Numbered from the stretch's first letter, positions 17,318-27,036 are shown. The stretch is DNA of 64,000 bases from Marivibrio sp040218065 (GCF_040218065.1 NZ_JAVJQE010000008.1:372001-436000); one strand, 5' to 3'. Translations and numbers: made by a program. Notes: generated from the sequence alone by a model not told the origin.

Positions 17318-18751
17318 TCAGAACCGCAGCAGGAAACGCACGATCTTCTTCGTCCGATCGGAGAAGAGCGTTTCGGTGAAAGCGCTGCCGGCCGCGCGTT
17401 TGCTGGCTTCCGAGCGGGTGGGGTAGGGGACGATGACGGAAGCGAGCTTTGAGATTTTAAGGCGTTCGCGCACCATGATCGACCAGGGGAGCAGCAACTC
17501 GCCGGCGTGGGCGCCGACGATCGTCGCACCCAGCACGCGGCCTTGTCTGTCCAGCACCGCCTTCACGAAGCCGTGGAGGTCGCGCTCCGCCTGGGCGCGG
17601 TCGTTCTCCTCGAAGCCCCAGCGCAGGATCTTGATCGCGCCTTCCCCGAAGCGCTCGACCGCCTGAGCTTCGCTCAAACCGACCTGCGCCAGTTCGGGGT
17701 CGGTGTAGGTGACCCATGGCGCCGCCGGGTCGTCGGCCTTGGCCCAGATCATCTTGAACAGCATCTGGCGGATGACGACGCCGGCGTGATAGCCCGCCAT
17801 GTGGGTGAACTGCAGGCCGCCCGCGACGTCGCCGATCGCGAAGATGCGGCGGTTGGTCGTGCGCAGACGCCCGTCGACCTGAACGCCCCGCCGGTCGAAG
17901 GCGACCCCGGCCTTGTCCAGATCCAGACTGTCGACATTCGCGGCCCGGCCTACGGCGATCAACAGCCGGTCGCCTTCCAGCGTCTCCTCGCCCGCCTCGG
18001 TCTCGACCGTAAGTCGGATCGATCCGTCATCGCCCTGTGCGACGCCCGACGCCTTCGCGCCTTCGCGGAATGAGACGCCCTCCGCGCGCAGGCGCTCTAT
18101 CACCACCGCCGCCGCCTCCGGGTCGTCCTTGCCCATCAGCCGCGCCGCTTCGACGACGGTGACGTCCGCGCCCAGGCGGCGGTGGGCCTGCGCCATCTCC
18201 AGTCCGATCGGCCCGCCGCCGACGACGAGGAGCCGGCCGATCGGCTTGTCGACCTCGAACAGCGTCTCGTTGGTCAGATAGGGAACCCGATCCAGGCCCG
18301 GGATCGGCGGGACGAAGGGGGACGAGCCGGTCGCGATCACGAAGTACTTGGCGCGCACCCGGGCGTCGCCGGCCTTGAGCTCGCGCTCCCCGGTGAAGCG
18401 GGCTTCGGCGCGGATCACCTGCACGCCCATGCCCTCGAAGCGCTCTTGGCTGTCGTTGGGCTCGATTGCGGCGATCACGCCGCGAACATGGGCGGCGACG
18501 CGCGCCATGTCGATTTCGGGCTCCGGCGCGTCGAGACCGAAGCGCCCGCCCTCGCGCCGCCCCTGGGCTTCGCGGGCGGCGGCGATCAGGGCTTTCGACG
18601 GCACGCAGCCGTAATTCAGGCAGTCGCCGCCCATCTCGCCCTTTTCGATCAGGACGACGCGCGCGCCCATCTGGCTCGCCCCCGCCGCGACGGACAGGCC
18701 GCCGCTCCCGGCGCCGATGACGCAGATGTCGGTCTCGATGATCTCGCTCAT
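17318..18751 (-). CDS. FAD-dependent pyridine nucleotide-disulfide oxidoreductase (mercuric-reductase-like)
   Basis: 477-residue flavoprotein. The N-terminus has the FAD-binding VIGAGSGGLS (11-20) and the redox disulfide GGDCLNYGCVPSK (C44, C49). A second nucleotide-binding GGGPIGLEMA and the FAD-contact FAIGDVAGGLQFTH follow. The dimerisation domain lacks the histidine pair of lipoamide dehydrogenase: where HxHPTxSE is expected it reads VPYPTRSE. It is therefore probably not a lipoamide dehydrogenase. MerA-like proteins of unknown substrate have this form. It lies between pepN and the beta-CASP gene on the same strand. Confidence 0.88.
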   Translation of the reverse strand: MSEIIETDICVIGAGSGGLSVAAGASQMGARVVLIEKGEMGGDCLNYGCVPSKALIAAAREAQGRREGGRFGLDAPEPEIDMARVAAHVRGVIAAIEPNDSQERFEGMGVQVIRAEARFTGERELKAGDARVRAKYFVIATGSSPFVPPIPGLDRVPYLTNETLFEVDKPIGRLLVVGGGPIGLEMAQAHRRLGADVTVVEAARLMGKDDPEAAAVVIERLRAEGVSFREGAKASGVAQGDDGSIRLTVETEAGEETLEGDRLLIAVGRAANVDSLDLDKAGVAFDRRGVQVDGRLRTTNRRIFAIGDVAGGLQFTHMAGYHAGVVIRQMLFKMIWAKADDPAAPWVTYTDPELAQVGLSEAQAVERFGEGAIKILRWGFEENDRAQAERDLHGFVKAVLDRQGRVLGATIVGAHAGELLLPWSIMVRERLKISKLASVIVPYPTRSEASKRAAGSAFTETLFSDRTKKIVRFLLRF

Positions 18752-18900
18752 GGCCTGAGTGGGCTCCCCTCGTCGGCTTCCTGGATACGCCGATTAGGTG
18801 GGAGAGGCCAAGCGTCCCGGCCAGTGACGTGCGATCACGTTGACGTTAGGGAAACGGGAGAAGCCCCCCGGCTCCGGCGGGAGGGGGCGCAGGGATGCCG

Positions 18901-21534
18901 CTACTCCGCCAACGCCTTGGACGCGATCTCGTAGACGTCGCGGCTGAGGCCGTCGGCCGCCAGCACGCGCTCCAGCGCCGTCTTCATGCGGGCTTGGCGG
19001 TTGGCGTCGAAGCGCCGCCAATGACCCAGCGGGCCGATCAGTCGCGCCGCCACCTGCGGGTTGAGCCGGTCGAGCGCGATCGTCTGCTCCGCCAGGAAAT
19101 CGTAGCCGGAGCCGTCGGGGCGGTTGAACTGCACCGGATTGCCGGCCGCGAAGGCGCCGAGGAGCGCGCGGACCTTGTTCGGCTTCTTCATCGAGAAGGC
19201 GGGGTCGTTCATCAACTCGCGCACGCGCGCGAGCGTGTCCGACTGGGGCGAGGCCGCCTGGACGGCGAACCATTTGTCCATCACCTGCTCGTCGTCCTTG
19301 AAGCGCGCCCGAAAGTCGGAAAGCGCCTCGTCCCGTCCCGGCAACGCGTAGGCGGCCATCAGCGACAGGCCGGCCATACGGTCGGTCATGTTGTTCGCCG
19401 CATCGTACTGCGTGCGGGCCAGTTCGGCCGCATCCGCCGTGCCGCCCGCGACCAGCAGGGCGAGGCTCGCGTTCTTCAGCGCGCGCTTGCCCGCCTGCGC
19501 CGCGTCCGGCGAGAAGGGCGCATTGGCGCGGCGCGTTTGATAGGCCGCCAGCAGATCCTCCTTCAGCGCGACCGCCATCGCGCGTTTCAACGCCTCGCGC
19601 GCGGTGTGGATCGCGTCCACGTCCACCGTCTTCATCTGCTCGCCGATATACTCTTCGCTGGGCAGGGTGAGGACCTGGGCCCGGAAGGCGTCGTCGAGGC
19701 TTTCATCGCTGAGCGTCTTCTGCATCGCGCGGATGAAGGCGGGATCGACCGTCGGCTCCTCATCGCGGGAGAGCGCCTCGATCATCTCGAGCAACAGGTC
19801 GCAGGCGTATTGCTGGCCAGCCTCCCAGCGCGCGAAAGGGTCGTCGTCGGCCGCCATAAGGAAGGCCCGTTGATCCCGGTCGAGCGGCTGGCTCAGTCGG
19901 ATCGGCGCCGAAAATTCGCGGTTGAGCGAAGGCGTCGGCGCGCTGTCCAGCCCCTCGAAGACGAAGTCCTGACGATCCTCCGTCAGGTGCAGGATCGTCT
20001 CCGTCCCGAGCTCCGCCCCCTCCAGGCAGAGCGGGGCGGGACGGCCGTCGGCGTCGATCAACGCGGCCTTGATCGGGATGTGAAGCGCCGACTTCTTCGG
20101 CTGGCCCGGCGTCGGGCGCGTCGCCTGGGTGAGCGTAAGGCGATAGGTCTTGGCGTCCGGATCGAAGCGTCCCTCGGCCGAGACTTCCGGCGTCCCCGCC
20201 TGGGAATACCAGAGCTTGAAGCGGCTCAGATCCCGCTCGTTCGCGTCAGCCATGGCGGCGACGAAATCGTCGCAGGTGACGGCCTGGCCGTCGTGGCGCT
20301 CGAAATAGAGCCGCATGCCCTTCTGGAAGCCCTCTTCGCCCAGCAGGCTGTGCAGCATCCGGATCACCTCCGCGCCCTTCTCATAGACGGTCGCGGTGTA
20401 GAAGTTGTTGATCTCGATGTAGCTGTCGGGGCGCACGGGATGCGCCAGCGGGCCGGCGTCTTCCGGGAACTGCCGGGCGCGCAGCGCGCGGACGTCCTGA
20501 ATGCGCTTGACGGGCCGCGAGCGCACGTCGGCCGTGAACTCTTGATCGCGGAAGACCGTCAGACCCTCCTTCAGGCTCAACTGGAACCAGTCGCGGCAGG
20601 TCACCCGGTTGCCGGTCCAATTGTGGAAATACTCATGCGCGACGATGGCTTCGATCGCGGCGAAGTCGCCGTCGGTCGCAGTTTCCGGGTCGGCCAGAAC
20701 GTACTTCGCGTTGAAGACGTTCAGGCTTTTGTTCTCCATCGCGCCCATGTTGAAGTCGCTGACGGCGACGATGTTGAAGATGTCGAGATCGTATTCGAGG
20801 CCGAAGCGCTCCTCGTCCCAGCGCATGGAGCGCTTGAGGGCGTCCATCGCATATTCGGCGCGCGGCTCGTTGCCGTGCTCGACATAGATGTGAAGATCAA
20901 CCTCCCGGCCCGACCGGGTGGTGAAGCGATCGCTCAGGCGGCCCAGATCGCCCGCCACCAGGGCGAAGAGGTAGCTCGGCTTGGGGAAGGGGTCGTCCCA
21001 GACGGCGTAGTGGCGGCCGTCGTCCAGACCGCCGCTCTCGACCAGGTTGCCGTTGGAGAGCAGCACCGGGTTCGCTTCCTTGTCGCCGCGGATCGTAACG
21101 CGAAAGGTGGAGAGCACGTCCGGGCGGTCCAGGAACGGCGCGATCCGACGAAAACCCTCAGCCTCGCACTGGGTGCAGAAGACGCCGTTGGAGCGGTAAA
21201 GCCCTTCGAGCCGCGTGTTGCTCTGCGGGTCGATCGCGACCCGGGCGGTGAGCGTGAAGCGTTCCGGAACCTGGGCGATCGAAAGCTGCTCGTCCGCCAG
21301 ACGATAGCCGTCCTCGGGGACCGCCTCGCCGTCGATCTCCAGGCCCAGCAGCTCCATGCCCTCGGCGTTCAGCGTCAGGCTTTCGGCGTCGCCGTCGGTG
21401 CGCTCGACGCTAAGGCGCGCCTCGATGATCGTGCGCGAGGGGTCGAGATCGACGCTCAACTCCGTGCGCGGGATCGCGAAAGCGGGCGCGGTGTACTCGC
21501 TGAGCCGGATGACGGGCGGTTGCTCGGTCTTCAT
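18901..21534 (-). CDS. pepN: Aminopeptidase N (M1 family)
   Basis: Cytoplasmic zinc metallopeptidase removing N-terminal residues from peptides. 877 residues, the usual length. GAMEN exopeptidase motif at 264-268 (MGAMENKSLN), zinc site HEYFH at 300-304 and the third ligand E323 in SLKEGLTVF. A tyrosine-containing catalytic segment (about 380, NNFYTATVYEKGAEVIRML, read across positions) is also conserved. The DUF3458-type C-terminus is present. It is followed 149 bp later by the flavin reductase gene. Confidence 0.97.
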   Translation of the reverse strand: MKTEQPPVIRLSEYTAPAFAIPRTELSVDLDPSRTIIEARLSVERTDGDAESLTLNAEGMELLGLEIDGEAVPEDGYRLADEQLSIAQVPERFTLTARVAIDPQSNTRLEGLYRSNGVFCTQCEAEGFRRIAPFLDRPDVLSTFRVTIRGDKEANPVLLSNGNLVESGGLDDGRHYAVWDDPFPKPSYLFALVAGDLGRLSDRFTTRSGREVDLHIYVEHGNEPRAEYAMDALKRSMRWDEERFGLEYDLDIFNIVAVSDFNMGAMENKSLNVFNAKYVLADPETATDGDFAAIEAIVAHEYFHNWTGNRVTCRDWFQLSLKEGLTVFRDQEFTADVRSRPVKRIQDVRALRARQFPEDAGPLAHPVRPDSYIEINNFYTATVYEKGAEVIRMLHSLLGEEGFQKGMRLYFERHDGQAVTCDDFVAAMADANERDLSRFKLWYSQAGTPEVSAEGRFDPDAKTYRLTLTQATRPTPGQPKKSALHIPIKAALIDADGRPAPLCLEGAELGTETILHLTEDRQDFVFEGLDSAPTPSLNREFSAPIRLSQPLDRDQRAFLMAADDDPFARWEAGQQYACDLLLEMIEALSRDEEPTVDPAFIRAMQKTLSDESLDDAFRAQVLTLPSEEYIGEQMKTVDVDAIHTAREALKRAMAVALKEDLLAAYQTRRANAPFSPDAAQAGKRALKNASLALLVAGGTADAAELARTQYDAANNMTDRMAGLSLMAAYALPGRDEALSDFRARFKDDEQVMDKWFAVQAASPQSDTLARVRELMNDPAFSMKKPNKVRALLGAFAAGNPVQFNRPDGSGYDFLAEQTIALDRLNPQVAARLIGPLGHWRRFDANRQARMKTALERVLAADGLSRDVYEIASKALAE

Positions 21535-21641
21535 GAACGCTCCGATATGACGGGTGAGGGACGACGATCGGCGGGCGGGGCGCGCCGCGCGGTGCGTCTA
21601 ACATCGGGTTCGGGGCGACTGCGTCAAGGGGGACGGGGCTC

Positions 21642-22382
21642 TCAGTAGAGCGGACGGCGCGTTTCGGCGGTGACGAAGACATAGCGTCGCGGCAGTGGGT
21701 TGGGCGCCCGTTCCGCCGCGCCGTGCAAGGCGTCCGGGCGGTTGGGGAACAGCACCAGCCGGTTGAAGCGATAGGCCAGGGTCTCCACGGCCTCGACCGC
21801 CGCGTCCGGCAGCGCGAAGGCGTCCTCCGCCCGGGCCGGCCGCTCGCCGCGAAAGCGGTAGAGCGTCAGTCCGCCGCCGGCCCCCTCGTCCTCCGGTGCG
21901 CGCAGGTACCACAGGCAGGAGAAAAGGCGCGCCGGATCGTCGAGGTGCGGCCCGCGATGGCTGGCCGGTGCGTCCGGGTTGGGCGAGATCGTCTCCAACC
22001 GCGCGTCGGTGATGATTTCGGCCGCGTCGGCGTTCGCGCCGTTCAACAGCGCGTAGCGCGGGGTCTCCAGATCGACATCGGCCGAATGGGCGGGCCAGTG
22101 ATCGGCGAACAGCCGCCGGACGGCGCGGGTGACGTCCGGGCGGGTGTGACGCTCGGTGAAGGCGCGCCAGATTTCGGGATAGAAGGGAAGCGTCGTCATC
22201 AACCGCGCTTCGATCGGGATGCGGCTCGCCGGGCGGCCGCACCCCGCCGTCGGGTCCGGCGCGCTGTCCAACAGCGCGCGCGCCCGGTCCGTCGGCAGCG
22301 CCTCGTCGATCACCAGATGCGGGAAGGGATCGCGCCGGATGGCGGCCGGATCGGCCTTTGCGAGAAGCGTATCGGCGAGCAT
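21642..22382 (-). CDS. 2-oxoglutarate/Fe(II)-dependent dioxygenase family protein
   Basis: 246 residues. The facial triad can be placed: HLDD (His and Asp of HxD) in RGPHLDDPAR, and the distal His with its arginine in PDALHGAAERAPNPLPRRY. The start (PFPHLVIDEALP) resembles prolyl-hydroxylase-like 2OG oxygenases that modify sugars or proteins. The substrate cannot be named. Its upstream neighbour degP is on the same strand but separated by a strong terminator, so this gene probably has its own promoter. Confidence 0.8.
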   Translation of the reverse strand: MLADTLLAKADPAAIRRDPFPHLVIDEALPTDRARALLDSAPDPTAGCGRPASRIPIEARLMTTLPFYPEIWRAFTERHTRPDVTRAVRRLFADHWPAHSADVDLETPRYALLNGANADAAEIITDARLETISPNPDAPASHRGPHLDDPARLFSCLWYLRAPEDEGAGGGLTLYRFRGERPARAEDAFALPDAAVEAVETLAYRFNRLVLFPNRPDALHGAAERAPNPLPRRYVFVTAETRRPLY

Positions 22383-22420
22383 GATCTAAGGTAGCGTTTT
22401 CGCTGCGGCGCCCGCTATAG

Positions 22421-22449
22421 AAAAAGCCCCGCCGGCGCGCCGGCGGGGC
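22421..22449 (-). terminator. Rho-independent terminator of degP
   Basis: On the minus strand an 11-bp palindromic stem GCCCCGCCGGC is followed by TTTTT. It lies 33 bp after the degP stop. Confidence 0.9.
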
Positions 22450-22481
22450 CTTCTCGTCTCGGGCCGGGGGAGCCCCTCGAA

Positions 22482-23996
22482 TCAGCCCTGAATGCGCACC
22501 GCGGTGAAGCGCTGCTCGCCGTCACGCTCAACGCGCAGCAGAACCGACTTGCGGTTCGCGTCCTGCGCTTTCTGGACGGCGGCGGCGACCTCGCCCGGCG
22601 TGGTCACCGGGTTCTGGTTCACCTCCAGGATCACGTCGCCCGGCTGAAGCGCCTTCTCGGCCGCGTCCGACCCCTCGGCGACGTCGGTCACGACGACGCC
22701 TTTGGTGTCGGGGTCGATCTCCAGCCGCTCGGCGATCTGGGCGTCGAGTTCCGCCAAGCTCAGCCCCAGCGCTTCGACGGAGACGACCGATTCGGAGCCG
22801 CCCGGGGCGTCGCCGCCGCCGTCCTCGGCGCGCAGCGCGGCGAGATCGACTTTCTCGAGCTCGCCCAGGGTGACTTCGAGCTCCTCGCGCTCGCCGTTGC
22901 GCCAGACGGCGACGTCGACGGTCTTGCCGACCTCGGTGTTGGCGACCATGCGGGGCAGGGCGCGGTGGTTCGGCACCTTTTCGCCGTTGAACTCGATGAC
23001 CACGTCGCCCGACTTGAAGCCGGCCCGATCGGCGGGGCTGTCGTCATAGACGTTGGCGACCAGCGCGCCCATCGCTTCGGACAGGCCGAGGCTTTCGGCG
23101 ATGTCGTCGGTCACGCCCTGGATGTTCACCCCGAGCCAACCGCGTTTGGTCGTGCCGAATTCGCGGATCTGCTGCACCACGCGCTCGGCTTGGTTCGAGG
23201 GAATGGCGAAGCCGATGCCGATAGAGCCGCCGCTTTGGCTGATGATCGCGGTGTTGATCCCGATCACTTCGCCGTCGAGGTTGAACAGCGGGCCGCCCGA
23301 GTTGCCGCGATTGATCGGCGCGTCGGTCTGAATGAAATTATCGTACGGACCGGCGTTGATGTCGCGGCCGCGCGCCGAGACGATGCCGGCGGTGACCGTG
23401 CCGCCGAAGCCCAGCGGATTGCCGATGGCGACCACCCAGTCGCCGATGCGCGCCGCGTCGCTGTCGCCGAAGGGCACCTGCGTCAGGTTATGCCCCTCGC
23501 CGACGGACAGCACCGCGATGTCCGTCTTCGGATCGGTGCCCAGCAGCTCGGCCGTCAGCTCTTCGTCGTTCTGCAGGATCACTTTGATCTCGTCGGCGCC
23601 GTCGATGACGTGGTTGTTGGTGACGACGATGCCGGCTTCAGCGTCGATGACGAAGCCGGAGCCGAGGCTCTGCGCCTGACGCGGCGGACCGCCGCCGCCG
23701 CGCGGGTCGCCGAAGCGCTCGAAGAAATCCTCCAACGGCGAACCGGGAGGCAGCCGGAAGCCCGGCCCTTGCTCGCCGCCTTCCATTTCCTGAGTGGTGG
23801 AGATGTTCACGACCGCCGGCAGCAACCGCTCGGCCAGATCGGCGAAGCCTTCGGGCGCGCCGCGCGCGTGCGCGCTGGCGGCGAGGACGATCGCCATGGT
23901 CAGGGCGAGCGTCGTCGCGATCGCGCGGCCCAGCCAAAGCCGGCCGGCGGCGGTCGCGGCGCGTGCGCGCCGGTGATGGGGGATGGGGTGAGACAT
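22482..23996 (-). CDS. degP: Do family serine endopeptidase (DegP/HtrA)
   Basis: Periplasmic protease-chaperone, 504 residues from the chosen ATG. An N-terminal signal/anchor (hydrophobic 25-43) is followed by the trypsin-like domain with H129 (TNNHVID), D159 (KTDIAVL) and S233 (GNSGGPL), then two PDZ domains; the first includes GWLGVNIQGVT and the second ends VLLRVERDGEQRF. GGGAG lies 12 bp before the ATG. It sits downstream of hflK-hflC-DUF2065 on the same strand, a grouping of membrane quality-control genes seen in many alphaproteobacteria. Confidence 0.95.
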   Translation of the reverse strand: MSHPIPHHRRARAATAAGRLWLGRAIATTLALTMAIVLAASAHARGAPEGFADLAERLLPAVVNISTTQEMEGGEQGPGFRLPPGSPLEDFFERFGDPRGGGGPPRQAQSLGSGFVIDAEAGIVVTNNHVIDGADEIKVILQNDEELTAELLGTDPKTDIAVLSVGEGHNLTQVPFGDSDAARIGDWVVAIGNPLGFGGTVTAGIVSARGRDINAGPYDNFIQTDAPINRGNSGGPLFNLDGEVIGINTAIISQSGGSIGIGFAIPSNQAERVVQQIREFGTTKRGWLGVNIQGVTDDIAESLGLSEAMGALVANVYDDSPADRAGFKSGDVVIEFNGEKVPNHRALPRMVANTEVGKTVDVAVWRNGEREELEVTLGELEKVDLAALRAEDGGGDAPGGSESVVSVEALGLSLAELDAQIAERLEIDPDTKGVVVTDVAEGSDAAEKALQPGDVILEVNQNPVTTPGEVAAAVQKAQDANRKSVLLRVERDGEQRFTAVRIQG

Positions 23997-24308
23997 GGTT
24001 TTGATCGTCTCCCGTATATGATGTCTGCGTCTGCCGGCCGAACGCCGCACGAAGCGGCGGAACCGGGCTGTTTCGCCGTAACCGGCCGGTCGGCGCGATC
24101 TCCACTCTGAAACAGTGCCGCGAAAGGGCGGGACTGACCAGAGATATAGCGGCGTCCGCGCCGCCGACCAGACTGGGAGACGATGTGGGACGGCGGGGAC
24201 AGGTGATCAACGGGCGCCGCTCGTCAGGATGAAAATACCCTGATCTCGCCACAATTCGTTCCCCCGGGGGCCGCGCGCCAGGCGCCTCCGCTTGTTCCGG
24301 GGCGGCGC
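23997..24308. other. 312-bp region upstream of degP
   Basis: Presumed promoter and leader of degP (minus strand). A small hairpin GCCGC-TTCGT-GCGGC lies near 24,045-24,060. No gene was recognised, and no convincing ECF-type -35/-10 pair was found by eye. Confidence 0.45.
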
Positions 24309-24506
24309 TCAACCGCGCGCCAGCCAGACGATGAAGGCGCCGACAAGCGCCGCGATCAAGCCGCCGCGGCGCAGACTCTCCGCCGGCAGACTCTGCGCCA
24401 ACGCGGCCAGCCGCTTCGCGCCGTCGGGGAACAGCGCGTAGGCCAGCCCCTCTATCACCAGAACCAGGCCCAGCGCGCTCAGCAATGCGATCCAGAAATC
24501 ATCCAT
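24309..24506 (-). CDS. DUF2065 small membrane protein (YjeT-like)
   Basis: 65 residues with two membrane helices (about 5-25 and 46-63) joined by a short charged loop containing FPDGAKRL. DUF2065 proteins sit next to hflC in many proteobacteria (yjeT in Escherichia coli), as here. Function is not established; the position suggests a role with the HflKC complex or its protease partner. It is separated from hflC by a terminator, so it may be expressed by readthrough. Confidence 0.85.
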   Translation of the reverse strand: MDDFWIALLSALGLVLVIEGLAYALFPDGAKRLAALAQSLPAESLRRGGLIAALVGAFIVWLARG

Positions 24507-24534
24507 GAGCCGAAGCGTGGCGAAATCGGGCCGG

Positions 24535-24572
24535 AAAGAAAAGCGCCCCGCCGGTCCGACCGACGGGGCGCT
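24535..24572 (-). terminator. Terminator downstream of hflC
   Basis: Minus-strand hairpin with a 9-bp outer stem (AGCGCCCCG with CGGGGCGCT) and a short inner stem, followed by TTTTCTTT. It begins 36 bp after the hflC stop and precedes the DUF2065 gene. Confidence 0.8.
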
Positions 24573-24607
24573 GATCGCATTGCAAGGCGACCGCGTGAGG
24601 CGGCCGA

Positions 24608-25501
24608 TCAGTTCGCGGACCGATCGAGCATCGCCTCGTCGGGATCCTGGTCCTGGAAGTAGCGGAAGAACGCACTGTCCGGCGGCCCCACCAGCGTGGT
24701 GGTGTCCGGCGCCAGCCCCTTCTGCATCGCCTGCATGGAGCGCCAGAAGTCGAAGAACCCTTCGTCCTGCGTGTAGGCGGCGTTGTAGAGGTTCTGCGCC
24801 TGGGCGTCGCCCTCGCCGCGCAGCACTTCCGCCTTGCGCTGAGCCTCCGCGATGATGACGCGTCGCTGTTTGTCGGCGTCGGCGCGGATGCGCTGAGCCT
24901 CCTTGTCGCCTTCCGCGCGGATGCGCCGCGCTTCCTGCTCACGCTGAGTGGTCATCCGGCGATAGATCGCCTGACTGTTCTCCTCCGGCAGGTCCACGCG
25001 TTTGATGCGCACGTCGATCACTTCCACGCCGAGGTTGCGGGATTCCGTGTCGACCGAGTCCGCGATCCGCTCCATCAGGTCCGCCCGCTTTTCGGTCAGA
25101 ACCGTCGACAAGGTTATCGAGCCGATCTGCGAGCGCAGCGCGTTGGCCAGGATCTGCGTCAACTGATCGCGGTAGCCCGCCTCGTTGCCGACCGACTGAT
25201 AGAAGCGCAGCGGGTCGACGATGCGGTAGCGCGCGAACGCGTCGACCACCAACTGCTTCTGATCCAGCGTCGGGATCTCTTCACGCTCGGCGTCGAAATC
25301 GAGAATGCGCTTGTCGAAGTAGGTGGCCTTCTGAATGAAGGGAATCTTGAAGTGCAGACCGGGCTGGCCGACGATCCGCTGCACTTCGCCGAACTGACGG
25401 ATCAGGACCTGTTCGGTCTCACGCACCGTGAAGGCGGCGCTCGACAGGACGATCAGGCCGACCGCCAGGAGGACTCCGATGATGATGCCGGTGCGTTTCA
25501 T
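24608..25501 (-). CDS. hflC: Protease modulator HflC (SPFH family)
   Basis: 297-residue inner-membrane protein with one N-terminal anchor (about 5-26) and a periplasmic SPFH/Band-7 domain (VRETEQVLIRQFGEVQ onwards). With HflK it forms the cage that encloses and restrains FtsH. The helical stretch AEGDKEAQRIRADADKQRRV is the coiled coil of the family. The start ATG overlaps the stop of hflK (ATGA), so the two are translated together. Confidence 0.96.
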   Translation of the reverse strand: MKRTGIIIGVLLAVGLIVLSSAAFTVRETEQVLIRQFGEVQRIVGQPGLHFKIPFIQKATYFDKRILDFDAEREEIPTLDQKQLVVDAFARYRIVDPLRFYQSVGNEAGYRDQLTQILANALRSQIGSITLSTVLTEKRADLMERIADSVDTESRNLGVEVIDVRIKRVDLPEENSQAIYRRMTTQREQEARRIRAEGDKEAQRIRADADKQRRVIIAEAQRKAEVLRGEGDAQAQNLYNAAYTQDEGFFDFWRSMQAMQKGLAPDTTTLVGPPDSAFFRYFQDQDPDEAMLDRSAN

Positions 25502-26667
25502 TGGGTCGTGCTCCTACCGGTGCTTTCCTGCTCCACCTGCCGCGGGTTGGTGCGGCCGGTGCGATCCTGATTGAGCGCGTCGAGCGGCAAATAGGGCAGC
25601 ACGCCCGCGCCCCCCTGGCCGTTTTCAATCAGCACCTTCTCCATGTTCGCGAAGATGTTCTCCATGGTCTGGAGATAGATCCGCCGCTTGGTGACGTCCT
25701 GGGCCTGCTTGTATTCGGTCAGGATCGCCAGGAAGCGGTCTGTCTCACCCTCGGCCTGATTGATCTGCTCTTCCTTGTAGGCTTCGGCCTCGCGCACGAT
25801 CTGCTCGGCCTGACCCTGAGCGCGGTTCGTCACCTCGTTCAGATAGGCGGTGGCCGTGTTGATCTTGCTTTCGCGGTCGGCCGCGGCCGCCTGCACGTCT
25901 CGGAACGCGTCGATCACGGTCGAGGGCGGATCCACCGACTGCGTCTCGATGTTGGTGATGAGAATGCCGGCCTCGTACGAGTCGAGAATCTGCTGCGTCA
26001 GATCCTGCGCCTGGTTCTCGACCTCGGTCCGGCCGCTGGTGCGCGCGAATTCGAAATTGGTCTGGCCGATGATCTCGCGCATCGCGGACTCGGCGGCGTT
26101 CTTCACCGTGTCGTCCGGATTGCGGATGTTGAAGAGATAGCGCCCGGCGTCGTTGATCTTCCAGAAGACCGTGAATTTGATGTCGATGATGTTCTCATCG
26201 CCGGTCAGCATCAGGCTTTCTTCCTCGACGTTGCGGGACGTCCCGCGGCCGCTGTCGCGAAAGCCGATGTTGGTCTGATTGACCGTGGTGACCTCCGGCA
26301 GGAGGACGTCGCCGATCGGGGCGGGGAAATTGTAGTTCAGGCCTTCGCCCGTGGTCTCCCACAACTCGCCGAAGACCAGCTCGACGCCCTGCTGGCTGGT
26401 GTCGACCGTATAGAAGCCGGTCGCCAGCCACACGGCCACCAGCACGCCGGCGATCACGCCGACCAGCTTGCCGCCGCCGAAGCCGCCCGGGATCATCTTC
26501 TTCAGACGCTCCTGCGCCTGCCGGACCAGCTCTTCCGCGTCGGGCGGTTGCGGTCCGCGACCGCCGCCGCCGCCGGGTCCGCGCCCCCACGGGCTTTGCG
26601 GGCCGCCGCCCCCGCCGCTGTTGCCGCCGCCGCCCCAGGGGCCGCCGCCGTTATTCTGCCAAGGCAT
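25498..26667 (-). CDS. hflK: FtsH protease activity modulator HflK
   Basis: 389-residue SPFH protein, partner of HflC in regulating FtsH. The N-terminal about 45 residues are an extreme Gly/Pro/Asn/Trp-rich cytoplasmic tail, as in other HflK proteins, followed by a single membrane helix (about 65-86) and the Band-7 domain (DTSQQGVELVFG). The C-terminal part contains the coiled coil (RAQGQAEQIVREAEAYKEE). First gene of the hflK-hflC unit, divergent from apbC. Confidence 0.96.
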   Translation of the reverse strand: MPWQNNGGGPWGGGGNSGGGGGPQSPWGRGPGGGGGRGPQPPDAEELVRQAQERLKKMIPGGFGGGKLVGVIAGVLVAVWLATGFYTVDTSQQGVELVFGELWETTGEGLNYNFPAPIGDVLLPEVTTVNQTNIGFRDSGRGTSRNVEEESLMLTGDENIIDIKFTVFWKINDAGRYLFNIRNPDDTVKNAAESAMREIIGQTNFEFARTSGRTEVENQAQDLTQQILDSYEAGILITNIETQSVDPPSTVIDAFRDVQAAAADRESKINTATAYLNEVTNRAQGQAEQIVREAEAYKEEQINQAEGETDRFLAILTEYKQAQDVTKRRIYLQTMENIFANMEKVLIENGQGGAGVLPYLPLDALNQDRTGRTNPRQVEQESTGRSTTQ

Positions 26668-27036
26668 GCTTTATCGCTCCGGTTCCATGATGCTCGCTCA
26701 GGCGTTTCGCCTCGCCCGCGTCGATCGCCCCCTTGGAGATCGCCCCTTAGAGGTAGTCGCATCCGCGCGCCGTGATCGACGGCGCGGGCATAACACTATC
26801 TTGTGCGGGGACGAATCAAGCCCGGTCCGCGCCTTTTTGCGCCGCGACGTCCGCGCCGCGTCGCCCGACCCGGACCCTTTGCGTCCCAACCCGCCTTCAT
26901 ATATGTACCCCAAGGCTCGCGCGCCAATGCTTTCCGCCCCGAAAGCGCGGCCGAGACCGGGCCCCGCGCGAAAAAGTCGCGACCCGCCCTCTGGCGGGCT
27001 CAAACAACCGGTATGGATGGAAGAACGGATCCCGCA
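26668..27036. other. 369-bp divergent region between hflK and apbC
   Basis: Carries the promoters of both genes. An 8-bp hairpin (CGCGCCGT with complement, loop GATCG) at 26,766-26,786 falls in the hflK leader. TATATATG near 26,900 is the only AT-rich run and could serve apbC. No gene was seen here. Confidence 0.5.

Noticed and set aside
15434..17452. 672-residue open frame antisense to the beta-CASP and LOG genes
   Set aside because: Same reason: mirror of conserved genes, no domain, skewed residue content.
17318..18751. Lipoamide dehydrogenase of a 2-oxo acid dehydrogenase complex
   Set aside because: The HxHPT histidines are missing and no E1 or E2 gene is adjacent.
18895..21648. 917-residue open frame antisense to pepN
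   Set aside because: It covers a complete aminopeptidase N with intact zinc and GAMEN motifs; the antisense frame has no recognisable content.
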